Assembly (NCBI RefSeq): GCF_011046485.1
Contig: NZ_CP049256.1
Coordinates: forward strand, 372,001-436,000
DNA: 64,000 bases
Reading direction: 5' to 3'
Origin: Microbacterium sp. 4R-513
GTDB taxonomy: Bacteria > Actinomycetota > Actinomycetes > Actinomycetales > Microbacteriaceae
Shown: positions 20,589-29,066 of the stretch, piece after piece
Position numbering within the stretch: the first letter of the stretch is position 1
Layout of the letters: every line of letters begins with the position of its first letter
Notes under the pieces: generated by a model
The model's database searches: none
Told to the model about the DNA's origin: nothing
What the model saw: the letters and a program-made list of their open reading frames with translations, nothing else
Made by a program: the position numbers and the translations under genes

Positions 20589-20654
20589 GGCACTGCCTCC
20601 TGTCGCGTGGACGTGCCTCCATCATGACATCGCTGGACGGTCTTGCAGCCCTTC

Positions 20655-20672
20655 TGCACATACGTGCAGGAT
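20655..20672 (+). promoter_or_regulatory. Candidate operator and -10 of the SorC-type regulator
   Basis: TGCACATACGTGCA (20655-20668) is an imperfect palindrome with TGCAC/GTGCA arms. It overlaps a CAGGAT -10 box (20667-20672) that stands 6 nt before the regulator's ATG. The site sits in the divergent glpD/regulator gap, so it could serve autoregulation and glp control. Confidence 0.45.
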
Positions 20673-20678
20673 GAGCGC

Positions 20679-21638
20679 ATGGAGCAGCTCACCGATGCCG
20701 CGACGATCGCGCGGGCGCTCACCGCGGCCCACCTGTATTACGTGCAGGACCGCACCATGGAGGCCATCGCACAGGAGCTCGGGACCTCCCGGTCGACGGT
20801 GTCGCGCCTTCTCACGTCGGCCCGCGCGACCGGCATCGTCGACATCCGCATCCGGTCTCCCTTCGCCGCCCCCCAGCGGCTCGAAGAGCGCCTCGCGGAG
20901 CGGTTCGGCGTCGCGGCGCAGGTCGTTCCCGTGCCCGACGACGCCAGCGAGGTCGACCGCCTCCAGCGGGTGGCGATCGCGGCCGGTCACGCGCTCCTCG
21001 AACTGCTCCACGACGACATGACGGTGGGGGTCGCCTGGGGATCGACGACCGACGCCGTGAGCAGACATCTCGTGCCGAAGGCGGTGCGGGGCACGACATT
21101 CGTGCAGCTGAACGGGTCGGGCAACACCCACACGACGGGACTCCTCTACGCGAGCGAGATCCTGAGCCGCTTCGCGGCGGCCTACGGCGGCAGCGCCCAG
21201 CAGTTCCCCGTTCCGGCCTTCTTCGACGACCCCCGCACGCGCGAGGCGATGTGGCGCGAGCGCAGCACGCGGCGCATCCTCGACATGCAGGCCGACATGG
21301 ACCTCGTCCTGTTCAGCACCGGCTCCGCGGGCTCGCGGGTGCCGAGCCACGTCTACAGCGGCGGCTACCTGGAGTCGGCGGAGCTCGAGCAGCTGGCCGA
21401 CGAAGGGGTCGTCGGTGACATCGCGACGGTGTTCTTCCGGGCGGACGGCTCGAGCGACGGCATCACGCTGAACGATCGTGCGACCGGACCGAGCCTGGAC
21501 CTGCTGCGCCGGGTTCCCCGGCGCCTGTGCATCGTCTCCGGCGTCTCGAAGCTCGCGAGCCTGCGGGGCGCCCTCGCGGCGCAGACCGCGACCGATCTCG
21601 TGCTCGACGAGGCGACCGCCCGGGCCCTCCTGGAGTAG
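20679..21638 (+). CDS. SorC/DeoR-type sugar-binding transcriptional regulator
   Basis: A 319-residue regulator with an N-terminal helix-turn-helix (TMEAIAQELGTSRSTVSRLL, about 25-44) and a C-terminal SorC sugar-binding domain with the VGVAWGSTTDAV segment. Family members sense phosphorylated sugars or polyols. Since it is divergent from glpD-glpK, glycerol-3-phosphate or a related sugar phosphate is a reasonable guess at the effector, not a demonstrated one. I begin at the ATG 6 nt after a CAGGAT box rather than at an upstream ATG lacking one. Confidence 0.85.
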   Translation: MEQLTDAATIARALTAAHLYYVQDRTMEAIAQELGTSRSTVSRLLTSARATGIVDIRIRSPFAAPQRLEERLAERFGVAAQVVPVPDDASEVDRLQRVAIAAGHALLELLHDDMTVGVAWGSTTDAVSRHLVPKAVRGTTFVQLNGSGNTHTTGLLYASEILSRFAAAYGGSAQQFPVPAFFDDPRTREAMWRERSTRRILDMQADMDLVLFSTGSAGSRVPSHVYSGGYLESAELEQLADEGVVGDIATVFFRADGSSDGITLNDRATGPSLDLLRRVPRRLCIVSGVSKLASLRGALAAQTATDLVLDEATARALLE

Positions 21639-21718
21639 GCCGACCGGTGCCCTCCGAGTCGTTCCATGTCAAGGAATGAATCGTCGTGCGGCACGTTTAC
21701 TACACTCGAGAGCATCGA

Positions 21719-21873
21719 CGTGCTCCGGGGTCGGTGAGAATCCGAACCGGCGGTGACAGTCCGCGAGCCGAGGCATCCGTCCTTTCCGGGAAGGATGCCG
21801 AAGCCGATCCGGTGGAATTCCGGGACCGACGGTGATGCAGCGCAGGCTGCGAGTCCGGATGGGAGGCAGCACG
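21719..21873 (+). ncRNA. FMN riboswitch (RFN element)
   Basis: The conserved blocks are present in order: GGTCGGTGAGAATCCGAACC, GGCGGTGACAGTCCGCGAGCC, a variable stem, GATCCGGTGGAATTCCGG, ACCGACGGT and AGTCCGGATGGGAGGCAGCA. The closing helix P1 is CGTGCT (21719-21724) with AGCACG (21868-21873). The variable stem is built from GGCATCC and GGATGCC. Downstream, AGCGGC (21874-21879) pairs with GCCGCT (21888-21893), while P1's 3' strand can pair with CGTGC at 21884-21888, so alternative folds exist before the ribD start at 21942. A TACACT -10 candidate is at 21701-21706. Confidence 0.95.
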
Positions 21874-21941
21874 AGCGGCGCAAGCGTGCCGCTGCTTCCC
21901 CTTGCCCCGGCGCTGTCGCGAGGCAGGAAGACGGATAAGAA

Positions 21942-23012
21942 GTGGCGAACGACGCGGAACGCGATGCCATGCGGCACGCGCTGACGCTGGCCCTCAACGG
22001 ACCCCGCGGAGTCAACCCGCAGGTGGGCGCCGTACTGCTGTCGCCGGACGGCCGCGTGCTCGCCGAGGGGTGGCACCGCGGTGCGAGCACTCCGCACGCC
22101 GAGGTCGACGCCCTCTCCAAGCTCGCACCCGGTGCGGCGCGCGGAGCGACGGCGATCGTGACGCTCGAGCCCTGCAACCACACGGGACGCACGGGGCCGT
22201 GCGCCGAGGCGCTCATCGCCGCCGGCATCGGTCGCGTCGTGTACTCGATCGCCGATCCTGGCGACCACTCGTCCGGTGGCGCGGACCGCCTGCGCGCGGC
22301 CGGCGTCGACGTCGAGGCGGGGCTCTTCGCCGATGAGGCCACTGCGCTCCTCGACTCCTGGCTCACGGTGCAGCGCCTCGGACGCCCCCACGTGACCGTC
22401 AAGTGGGCCCAGAGCCTCGACGGGCGGGCGGCGGCCTCCGACGGCACGAGCCAGTGGATCACCGGGCCCGCGGCCCGCGCGGACGTGCACCGCCGGCGCG
22501 CCCTGGCCGACGCGATCGTCGCCGGGACGGGGACCGTTCTGGCGGACGATCCGGCGCTGACGGCTCGGGATGCCTCGGGCGCACTGCTCGGGCATCAGCC
22601 CACCCCCGTCGTGCTCGGCGTCCGGCCGGTGCCCGACGACGCGGCCGTGCGGCGGCATCCCCTCCCCCTTCTGCAGTACCGTGGCGACGACCTGGGCGCC
22701 GTCCTCGCGGATCTGCGCCAGCGCGGGGTGCAGCGGGTGTTCGTCGAGGGCGGCCCGACCGTCGCGAGCGCATTCCTGCGCGCGGGCCTCGTCGACGAGC
22801 TGCTCGCCTACGTCGCGCCAGTGCTTCTCGGAGGAGATCGGCTCGCGCTCACCGACATCGGCGTCAAGACCATCGGCGACGCGCGGCGGCTGGACGTGGC
22901 ATCCGTCGACCGGCTCGGCGACGACCTGCTGATCGTCGCGCGCCCGCGACCGAGCGAGGCCGTGACGGTGCCCGCCGGCGCTGTTCACGAAGACGAAGAA
23001 GGAGACGCCTGA
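21942..23012 (+). CDS. ribD: Bifunctional riboflavin deaminase/reductase
   Basis: A 356-residue fusion catalysing deamination and then side-chain reduction of the pyrimidine intermediate of riboflavin synthesis. The N-terminal deaminase has zinc motif H52-A-E54 and EPC78...GPC87; the C-terminal RibD_C reductase begins near residue 140 (VTVKWAQSLDGR) and contains FVEGGPTVASAFL. The GTG start is downstream of the FMN riboswitch and has only a weak purine-rich ribosome site, which suits riboswitch control of initiation. It is the first gene of the rib operon. Confidence 0.94.
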   Translation: MANDAERDAMRHALTLALNGPRGVNPQVGAVLLSPDGRVLAEGWHRGASTPHAEVDALSKLAPGAARGATAIVTLEPCNHTGRTGPCAEALIAAGIGRVVYSIADPGDHSSGGADRLRAAGVDVEAGLFADEATALLDSWLTVQRLGRPHVTVKWAQSLDGRAAASDGTSQWITGPAARADVHRRRALADAIVAGTGTVLADDPALTARDASGALLGHQPTPVVLGVRPVPDDAAVRRHPLPLLQYRGDDLGAVLADLRQRGVQRVFVEGGPTVASAFLRAGLVDELLAYVAPVLLGGDRLALTDIGVKTIGDARRLDVASVDRLGDDLLIVARPRPSEAVTVPAGAVHEDEEGDA

Positions 23013-23686
23013 TGTTCACGGGAATCGTCGAAGAGATCGGCGAGGTCACCGCGGTCGAGCCCTCGGGCGACGGGGTGCGGCTCACCGTCCGGGCGCCGCA
23101 GGCCGTCTCGGATGCCGCGCACGGCGACTCGATCTCGATCAGCGGAGTGTGCCTCACGGTGGTCGACCAGGGTGAGGACTGGTTCACCGCCGACGTGATG
23201 AAGCAGACGCTCGACATGTCCACACTCGCCGAGGTCGGCCCTGGGCTCGCCGTCAACGTCGAGCGTGCGACCCGCGCGCACGGCCGGCTGGGCGGACACA
23301 TCGTGCAGGGGCACATCGACGGCACCGGCGAGGTGCTCGAAGTGCGCCGGGGCGAGCAGTGGCGCGTCCTGCGCATCTCGCTCGCCGCCGACCACGCGCC
23401 GCTCGTCGTCGACAAGGGCTCGATCGCCGTTGACGGCGTGTCGCTCACGGTGAGCGCGGTCAGCGGCGCCGGTTCGCCCACCCAGTGGTTCGAGGTCTCG
23501 CTGATCCCCGAGACCCTCGAGGCGACGACCCTCGGCGCACGGCGCGCAGGTGACGTCGTCAACCTCGAGACCGACATCCTGGCCCGTCACGTGCAGCGGC
23601 TGCTGGCTTTCACCTCTCCCGCAGCCGCCCAGGCCGCCGACTCCCCCGCGGCCCTCGCCGCATCCACGGAAGGAGGCTCGCGATGA
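23012..23686 (+). CDS. ribE: Riboflavin synthase, alpha chain
   Basis: A 224-residue enzyme that dismutates two 6,7-dimethyl-8-ribityllumazine molecules to riboflavin. It begins MFTGIVEE, and the two lumazine-binding repeats are visible: SISGVCLTV in the first and GHIVQGHIDGTG with VDGVSLTV in the second. An Ala-rich tail of about 25 residues follows the conserved core. The ATG overlaps the ribD stop (TGATG), and the gene overlaps ribBA by 4 nt, so the whole operon is translationally coupled. Confidence 0.94.
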   Translation: MFTGIVEEIGEVTAVEPSGDGVRLTVRAPQAVSDAAHGDSISISGVCLTVVDQGEDWFTADVMKQTLDMSTLAEVGPGLAVNVERATRAHGRLGGHIVQGHIDGTGEVLEVRRGEQWRVLRISLAADHAPLVVDKGSIAVDGVSLTVSAVSGAGSPTQWFEVSLIPETLEATTLGARRAGDVVNLETDILARHVQRLLAFTSPAAAQAADSPAALAASTEGGSR

Positions 23687-24975
23687 GCCTTGCCACGATC
23701 CCCGACGCCCTGGAAGCGCTGCGCGCCGGGCGCCCGATCATCGTCGCCGACGATGAGAACCGCGAGAACGAGGGCGACGTCGTGCTCTCGGCGGAGCTCG
23801 CGACGCCCGAGTGGGTCGCGTGGACCGTGCGGTGGTCGAGCGGCTTCATCTGCGCGCCCATGCCCGCCGAGTGGGCCGACCGCCTCGACCTTCCTCCGAT
23901 GGTCGCGGTGAACGAGGACGCCCGTGGCACCGCCTACACCGTGAGCGTCGACGCGGCCGACCGCGTCTCGACCGGCATCAGCGCCGCCGATCGCGCGCAC
24001 ACGCTGAACGTCCTCGCCGACCCCTCGTCGACGCCGACGAGCGTCATCCGCCCCGGGCACATCCTGCCGCTGCGGGCCGTCGACGGCGGTGTGCGCGAGC
24101 GCGGCGGCCACACCGAGGCGGCCGTCGAGCTGATGCGCCTGGCGGGCCTCAAGCCCGTCGGTGCGATCGCCGAGGTCGTCGCGGAAGACGGATCGATGAT
24201 GCGCCTGCCCGGACTCATCGAACTCGGCGAGCGCGACGGAGTGCCCGTCATCACGATCGAGCAGCTCGTCGCCTATCTCGAGGAGAACGAGCCGCTCCAG
24301 GCATCCGCTCCGACGGCGCACAAGCGCCGGGTGAGTCTGCGCGCCGAGGCCCACGTCCCGACCGCGCACGGCAGCTTCCGCTTCCTCGCGTACAAGGACC
24401 GCATCACCGGCACCGACCACATCGCGGTCGTCTCCGGGGAGATCACCGACGGCGCGCCGCTCGTGCGCGTGCACTCGGAGTGCCTGACGGGCGAGGCGTT
24501 CGGCTCGCTCAAGTGCGAGTGCGGTCCGCAGCTCGAAGCCGCCCTCGACGCCATCGAACAGGACGGCGGAGTCGTCGTCTACATGCGCGGCCACGAGGGC
24601 CGGGGCATCGGGCTCATCAACAAGCTCCGCGCCTACAGCCTGCAGGAGCGGGGTCTCGACACGGTCGACGCCAACCTCGCGCTGGGCCTTCCGGCCGACG
24701 CACGCGACTACGCGGCCGCGGCCGGCATCCTCGCCGACCTCGGCATCGAGAAGGTGCGTCTGCTGACCAACAACTCGGACAAGGTCAAGCAGCTGCGCGA
24801 GCTGGGTCTCGACATCGTCGAGCAGGTCCCGCTCCTCGTGGGCGTCGGCCCGAACAACCACCAGTACCTCGAGACGAAGCGCGACCGGATGGGTCACATC
24901 ATCGACGAGCAGGAGCTCGCCGACGCCCTCGCCGAGATGAAGGAGTCCCACGTGAGCGGAGGGGCCGGCGCATGA
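23683..24975 (+). CDS. ribBA: DHBP synthase / GTP cyclohydrolase II
   Basis: A 430-residue bifunctional enzyme supplying both precursors of lumazine. The N-terminal RibB domain has the acidic DDENRENEGD loop (23-32) and RPGHILPL; the RibA domain begins near residue 205. It contains HSECLTGEAFGSLKCECG, with the zinc cysteines, and RGHEGRGIGL. Both active sites look complete. The ATG lies inside the ribE stop (ATGA), and the stop overlaps ribH. Confidence 0.95.
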   Translation: MSLATIPDALEALRAGRPIIVADDENRENEGDVVLSAELATPEWVAWTVRWSSGFICAPMPAEWADRLDLPPMVAVNEDARGTAYTVSVDAADRVSTGISAADRAHTLNVLADPSSTPTSVIRPGHILPLRAVDGGVRERGGHTEAAVELMRLAGLKPVGAIAEVVAEDGSMMRLPGLIELGERDGVPVITIEQLVAYLEENEPLQASAPTAHKRRVSLRAEAHVPTAHGSFRFLAYKDRITGTDHIAVVSGEITDGAPLVRVHSECLTGEAFGSLKCECGPQLEAALDAIEQDGGVVVYMRGHEGRGIGLINKLRAYSLQERGLDTVDANLALGLPADARDYAAAAGILADLGIEKVRLLTNNSDKVKQLRELGLDIVEQVPLLVGVGPNNHQYLETKRDRMGHIIDEQELADALAEMKESHVSGGAGA

Positions 24976-25469
24976 GCGGCAAGGGAGCGCCGATCGTCGG
25001 CGGGAGCGACGCGACAGGGCTCGAGATCGTCGTCATCGCGGGAACGTGGCACGACGTCATCACCGACGGCCTGATCGCCGGCGCGCAGCGCACGCTCGAT
25101 GCCGCCAACGCGTCGTGGCAGCTCGTGCGCGTTCCGGGGTCGTTCGAGCTGCCGGTGGCCGCGAAGGCGGCACTGGATGCCGGTGCCGACGCCGTGGTGG
25201 CGCTCGGCGTCATCATCCGCGGCGGCACGCCGCACTTCGACTTCGTGTCGAACGCGGCGACGGACGGTCTGACGCGGGTCGCCATCGACACAGGCAAGCC
25301 CGTGGGATTCGGGGTTCTCACCCTCGACGACGAGCAGCAGGGCATCGACCGCGCGGGTCTGCCCGGGTCGAAGGAGGACAAGGGCGCCGAGGCCGCGGAT
25401 GCCGCGATCCGCACGGCTCTCGTACTCCGCGAGCTGCGCGAGTCCCGCCGTCGGCCGGCCGGGTTCTGA
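24972..25469 (+). CDS. ribH: 6,7-dimethyl-8-ribityllumazine synthase
   Basis: A 165-residue lumazine synthase, the penultimate step of riboflavin formation. VPGSFELPVAAKAAL and GVIIRGGTPHFDFVSNAA carry the phosphate and substrate contacts, including the catalytic His in TPHFDFV. The C-terminal segment GAEAADAAIRTALVLREL is typical. The ATG overlaps the ribBA stop by 4 nt and closes the riboswitch-controlled operon. Confidence 0.95.
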   Translation: MSGKGAPIVGGSDATGLEIVVIAGTWHDVITDGLIAGAQRTLDAANASWQLVRVPGSFELPVAAKAALDAGADAVVALGVIIRGGTPHFDFVSNAATDGLTRVAIDTGKPVGFGVLTLDDEQQGIDRAGLPGSKEDKGAEAADAAIRTALVLRELRESRRRPAGF

Positions 25470-25539
25470 TCGCTCGCGGTCGAGACATCCCCGCGCCTCG
25501 GCCACCAACCTTCAGTAGTACATAAGGTACTCTGGCGGC

Positions 25540-25893
25540 ATGGAGATCCTTCGCCACGTCGTCCTGCTCGTCCACCTCGTCGGCTTCGCGATCCTCTTCG
25601 GAGCGTGGGTCGTCGAACTCGTCAACCGTCGCCGGCAGGTCACCCGCCTGATGGAATGGGGTCTGGCCATCGCGGGTGTCGCCGGCCTCGCCCTCGCCGC
25701 TCCGTGGGGCATCGACTACGACCTCAACTACGTCAAGATCGGCACCAAGCTCGTCATCCTGCTCGTCATCGGAGCCCTCCTCGGCATCGGCATGGGCCGC
25801 CAGAAGAAGACCGGCTCGGTGCCGGCCGGCATCTTCTGGTCGATCGGCATCCTGACGCTCGTCAATGCGGGCATCGCGGTGCTCTGGCGCTGA
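25540..25893 (+). CDS. Small membrane protein, four helices
   Basis: A 117-residue protein of four hydrophobic helices (about 5-25, 38-58, 63-83 and 93-113) separated by short basic loops such as NRRRQ and GRQKK. I do not recognise a catalytic motif. It resembles small DUF2269-type or Fe-S-annotated membrane proteins of actinobacteria, but this is weak. TACTCT at 25528-25533 followed by 6 nt and ATG gives a leaderless-type start, so it need not depend on the rib promoter. A strong terminator follows. Confidence 0.7.
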   Translation: MEILRHVVLLVHLVGFAILFGAWVVELVNRRRQVTRLMEWGLAIAGVAGLALAAPWGIDYDLNYVKIGTKLVILLVIGALLGIGMGRQKKTGSVPAGIFWSIGILTLVNAGIAVLWR

Positions 25894-25917
25894 GCTCCGC
25901 AGCTCACACGTCGTAAC

Positions 25918-25951
25918 GAAGGCGGGTCCGATCGGACCCGCCTTCCGTTTT
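25918..25951 (+). terminator. Intrinsic terminator
   Basis: A perfect 28-bp palindrome at 25918-25945 (arm GAAGGCGGGTCCGA) is followed by CGTTTT. This is the best-formed intrinsic terminator in the window and ends the small membrane protein transcript, or rib read-through. Confidence 0.9.
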
Positions 25952-26101
25952 GCGCCGGTAAGCTCGGAGACCGTGTGCCGGCGAATCCGCCGACACCCCG
26001 GTGACCCAGCGACGAGCCGCCCGCTGCGACACCCCTGCTCCGGGCGCGCGCCACCGGCGCGTCCCATGAGGACGACACCCCGTTCTCTCGACAGGTTCCT
26101 C

Positions 26102-27583
26102 ATGTCTTCCACCGCAACTTCCCCATCCCGCACGGCTGCGCCTGCCAACCCCCGCTCGCGTGTCATCACCGCCAGCCTCGTCGGCACCACGATCGAGTTC
26201 TACGACTTCTACGCGTACGCGACGGCGGCCGTCCTGGTCTTCCCGATCCTCTTCTTCCCCACCGGGAACGACACCACGGCACTGCTCGCCTCGTTCGGCG
26301 TCTTCGGTGCGGCCATGGTCGCGCGCCCCCTCGGCGCGATCGTGTTCGGCCACTTCGGCGACCGCTTCGGCCGCAAGGCGACGCTCGTGGCATCCCTTCT
26401 CACGATGGGGATCGCGACGTTCCTCATCGGCTGCCTCCCCACCTACAACGACATCGGCTGGTGGGCGGCCTTCCTCCTGCTCATCCTGCGACTCGCGCAG
26501 GGCTTCGCGCTCGGCGGGGAGTGGTCGGGGGCGGCACTCGTCGCGACCGAGAACGCCCCTCGCGGAAAGCGCGCCTGGTACGGCACGTTCCCGCAGCTCG
26601 GGGCTCCCCTCGGCTTCATCATCGCGAACGGGGTCTTCCTCGCGATCAACTTCCTGCTCCCCCACCCGGACGGCGGTGCCCAGCGCTCCGAGGCATTCCT
26701 CGCCTGGGGCTGGCGCGTGCCGTTCCTGTTCTCGGCCGTCATGGTGATCATCGGCCTCTGGGTGCGCCTGCGGCTCGTGGAATCCGAGACGTTCGCGAAG
26801 GCGGAGCAGAAGGGCGCGATCCGCAAGTTCCCGCTCGCCGTGGTCATCCGTCACCACTGGAAGGAGCTGATCCTCGGCACCTTCATCATGCTGGCGACCT
26901 ACGTGCTCTTCTACCTGATGACGAACTTCACCCTGTCGTACGGCACGAAGGCGGCGAGCGTCGACGTCGCGGCTGCGGCTGCGGCGGCGCAGGCGGAGGC
27001 CGCCGGCAAGACCTTCGATGCGACGGCGTTCGCGGCGCAGTTCTATCCCGGACTCGGCTTCGGCTACACCGACTTCGTCATCATGCAGATCATCGGCGTG
27101 GTGTTCTTCGGCATCTTCACGCTGCTGTCGGGACCCATCGCCGACGCGATCGGCCGCCGCAAGCTCCTCATCTGGGTGACGGTCCTCATCATCGTCTTCG
27201 GCCTCACGTTCAACCTCTTCCTGCTGCCGCAGGCGGACCCGAAGTTCACGGGCGCGATGGTGCAGGCGTTCCTCGTGTTCGGGTTCATGCTCATGGGCGC
27301 GACGTTCGGGCCGATGGGCGCCGTGCTGCCCGAGCTCTTCCCGACGAACGTCCGCTACTCCGGCTCGGCGATCTCGTACAACGTCTCGTCGATCCTCGGT
27401 GCCGCGCTGGCGCCGATCGTCGCTGTGGCGCTGTGGGCCGCGACGGGCGGTTCGCCGTGGCTTGTCGGCCTCTACCTGTCGGCCATGGCGGTCCTCACCC
27501 TCATCGCGCTCCTCTTCTCCAAGGAGACGAAGGACATCGACTACGACGACAACATCGGCGTCGGGGTGACCGGCTCGCTCTGA
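26102..27583 (+). CDS. MHS-family (metabolite:H+ symporter) MFS transporter
   Basis: A 493-residue, twelve-helix transporter of the MHS branch of the major facilitator superfamily. VGTTIEFYDFYAYATAA in helix 1, the loop GHFGDRFGRKATL between helices 2 and 3, and GGEWSGAAL in helix 5 are typical of it. Family members import dicarboxylates, shikimate, proline-betaine or similar acids by proton symport; the substrate is unknown here. An Ala-rich insertion of about 30 residues lies in a central loop. The start chosen begins MSSTATSPS; the reading frame stays open upstream, as discussed among the findings. Confidence 0.85.
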   Translation: MSSTATSPSRTAAPANPRSRVITASLVGTTIEFYDFYAYATAAVLVFPILFFPTGNDTTALLASFGVFGAAMVARPLGAIVFGHFGDRFGRKATLVASLLTMGIATFLIGCLPTYNDIGWWAAFLLLILRLAQGFALGGEWSGAALVATENAPRGKRAWYGTFPQLGAPLGFIIANGVFLAINFLLPHPDGGAQRSEAFLAWGWRVPFLFSAVMVIIGLWVRLRLVESETFAKAEQKGAIRKFPLAVVIRHHWKELILGTFIMLATYVLFYLMTNFTLSYGTKAASVDVAAAAAAAQAEAAGKTFDATAFAAQFYPGLGFGYTDFVIMQIIGVVFFGIFTLLSGPIADAIGRRKLLIWVTVLIIVFGLTFNLFLLPQADPKFTGAMVQAFLVFGFMLMGATFGPMGAVLPELFPTNVRYSGSAISYNVSSILGAALAPIVAVALWAATGGSPWLVGLYLSAMAVLTLIALLFSKETKDIDYDDNIGVGVTGSL

Positions 27584-27595
27584 CCCGATCCGCCG

Positions 27596-27641
27596 AGAGT
27601 GGATGCCGCGGCCCCGGTCGCGGCATCCACTCTTCTCGTTT
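27596..27641 (+). terminator. Intrinsic terminator after the MHS transporter
   Basis: Fifteen-base arms AGAGTGGATGCCGCG and CGCGGCATCCACTCT with an 8-nt loop, followed by TCTCGTTT. It lies 12 nt after the stop and is built around the GGATGCC/GGCATCC word. Confidence 0.85.
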
Positions 27642-27737
27642 CGGGCGGTGTCACAGATCGCAACCTGGAACGTGCCCTTCGTCCGATGCGGAATAGCCTG
27701 AGGCGGCGCCCGCCGGGGGCGCGGCGAGGAGCGAGGG

Positions 27738-28859
27738 ATGGGCACGGAAGCCGCGGCGGGGCCGGTGATCCTGGACTGGTTCCTGCCCCTGACGGGCGAT
27801 TCCCGCACCAACCTCGCACTGGGCAGTGCGACGGACAACAACCCGGCCCGGATGAACGCGGCATCCCGACGGCCGACACTCGACTACATCGCGCAGATCG
27901 CGCGCGCAGCCGAGTACCTCGACTACGAGGCGGTGCTCGTGCCCACCGGCGGCGGGAACGAGGAGAGCTGGACGATCACGACCGCCCTCACGCAGCACAC
28001 CCGACGGCTCGAATATCTCGTCGCCGTGCGGCCGGGGCTCGTCTCGCCGACGCTTCAGGCTCAGATCACGACGACCTTCCAGAGCGTGAGCGACGGCCGC
28101 CTGCGCATCAACGTCGTCGCGGGCGGCGAGGATGCCGAGCAGCGACGCTTCGGCGACCGGATCGGCCACGACGGGCGCTATGCGCGGGCCGCCGAGTACC
28201 TCACGATCCTCATGCGCCTGTGGACCGGCGAGCGCACGAGCTTCCGCGGTGACTTCTTCGACATCGAGGACGCGTACGTCTCCCCGATCGCGCGCGTACC
28301 CGAGATCTACCTCGGAGGGTCTTCGGATGCCGCGATCGACGTCGCGGCCGAGCACGCCGACGTCTACCTGACGTGGGGCGAGCCGCCCGCCCAGGCCGGG
28401 GAGAAGATCCGGCGCGTCGCCGAGCGGGCCGCGGATCACGGGCGAGCGCTGCGCTACGGCATCCGTCTGCACACGATCGCACGACCGACGTCGGACGAGG
28501 CGTGGCGCATCGCCGACGGCCTGGTTTCGGGTCTGGATCCGTCCGTCGTCGCCGAGCGGCGCGCGGCCTTCGCGCGCTCAGGTTCCGTCGGACAGCAGCG
28601 TCAGTTCGCCCTGACGAACGGCGGCACGACCCGCGCCGATCTCGAGATCCACCCGGGCCTGTGGGCCGGCGCATCGCTCGTGCGGGGCGGCGCCGGCACC
28701 GCGCTCGTCGGAAGCTACGCCGAGGTCGCCGCCCTGATTGCGGAGTACCGGTCCGTCGGCTTCACGGAGTTCGTGCTGTCCGGGTACCCGCACCTCGAGG
28801 AGGCGTACTGGTTCGCCGAGGGAGTGCGCCCCGAGCTCGCACGCCGCGGCCTGCTCTGA
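27738..28859 (+). CDS. LLM-class flavin-dependent monooxygenase (SsuD-like)
   Basis: A 373-residue bacterial luciferase-like monooxygenase. It opens with ILDWFLPLTGDSR and contains RRLEYLVAVRPGLVSP and DGRLRINVVAGGEDAEQRRFGD, closely resembling alkanesulfonate monooxygenases that use FMNH2 and oxygen to release sulfite. No ssu transporter or flavin reductase gene adjoins it, so the substrate is uncertain; other LLM enzymes share these segments. The ATG has GAGGAGCGAGGG just upstream. It lies between two strong hairpins and is probably monocistronic. Confidence 0.82.
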   Translation: MGTEAAAGPVILDWFLPLTGDSRTNLALGSATDNNPARMNAASRRPTLDYIAQIARAAEYLDYEAVLVPTGGGNEESWTITTALTQHTRRLEYLVAVRPGLVSPTLQAQITTTFQSVSDGRLRINVVAGGEDAEQRRFGDRIGHDGRYARAAEYLTILMRLWTGERTSFRGDFFDIEDAYVSPIARVPEIYLGGSSDAAIDVAAEHADVYLTWGEPPAQAGEKIRRVAERAADHGRALRYGIRLHTIARPTSDEAWRIADGLVSGLDPSVVAERRAAFARSGSVGQQRQFALTNGGTTRADLEIHPGLWAGASLVRGGAGTALVGSYAEVAALIAEYRSVGFTEFVLSGYPHLEEAYWFAEGVRPELARRGLL

Positions 28860-28930
28860 CCCGCTGCGCAGGTAGGGGATCTTGCGCCCGATGCTCGCCC
28901 GCGGCGATCTGCCCTCTCCCGCCGATGGAG

Positions 28931-28995
28931 GGAGGGGAACGTGCGAGCGGAGGGCGTTTCGGCCGGAAACGCCCTCCGCTCGTCGGTTCCCCTCC
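28931..28995. terminator. Very long hairpin between convergent genes
   Basis: The inner stem is 17 bp: CGAGCGGAGGGCGTTTC (28944-28960) with its exact complement at 28966-28982 and a 5-nt loop. After a 3x3 mismatch it continues with 10 bp, GGAGGGGAAC (28931-28940) and GTTCCCCTCC (28986-28995). It lies between convergent transcription units and may be a bidirectional terminator, but its length is unusual. Confidence 0.7.
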
Positions 28996-29066
28996 GCCCG
29001 CCGGCGGCTGATGCGCTCGCGCGCGGTTCCAGCCGGCGCGGCAGTTGCTGTGCCCCGACCCGGAGG

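Noticed and set aside
18732..20627. A 631-codon plus-strand frame opposite glpK/glpD
   Set aside because: It is antisense to glpD, which has clear FAD motifs. No ribosome site or known domain.
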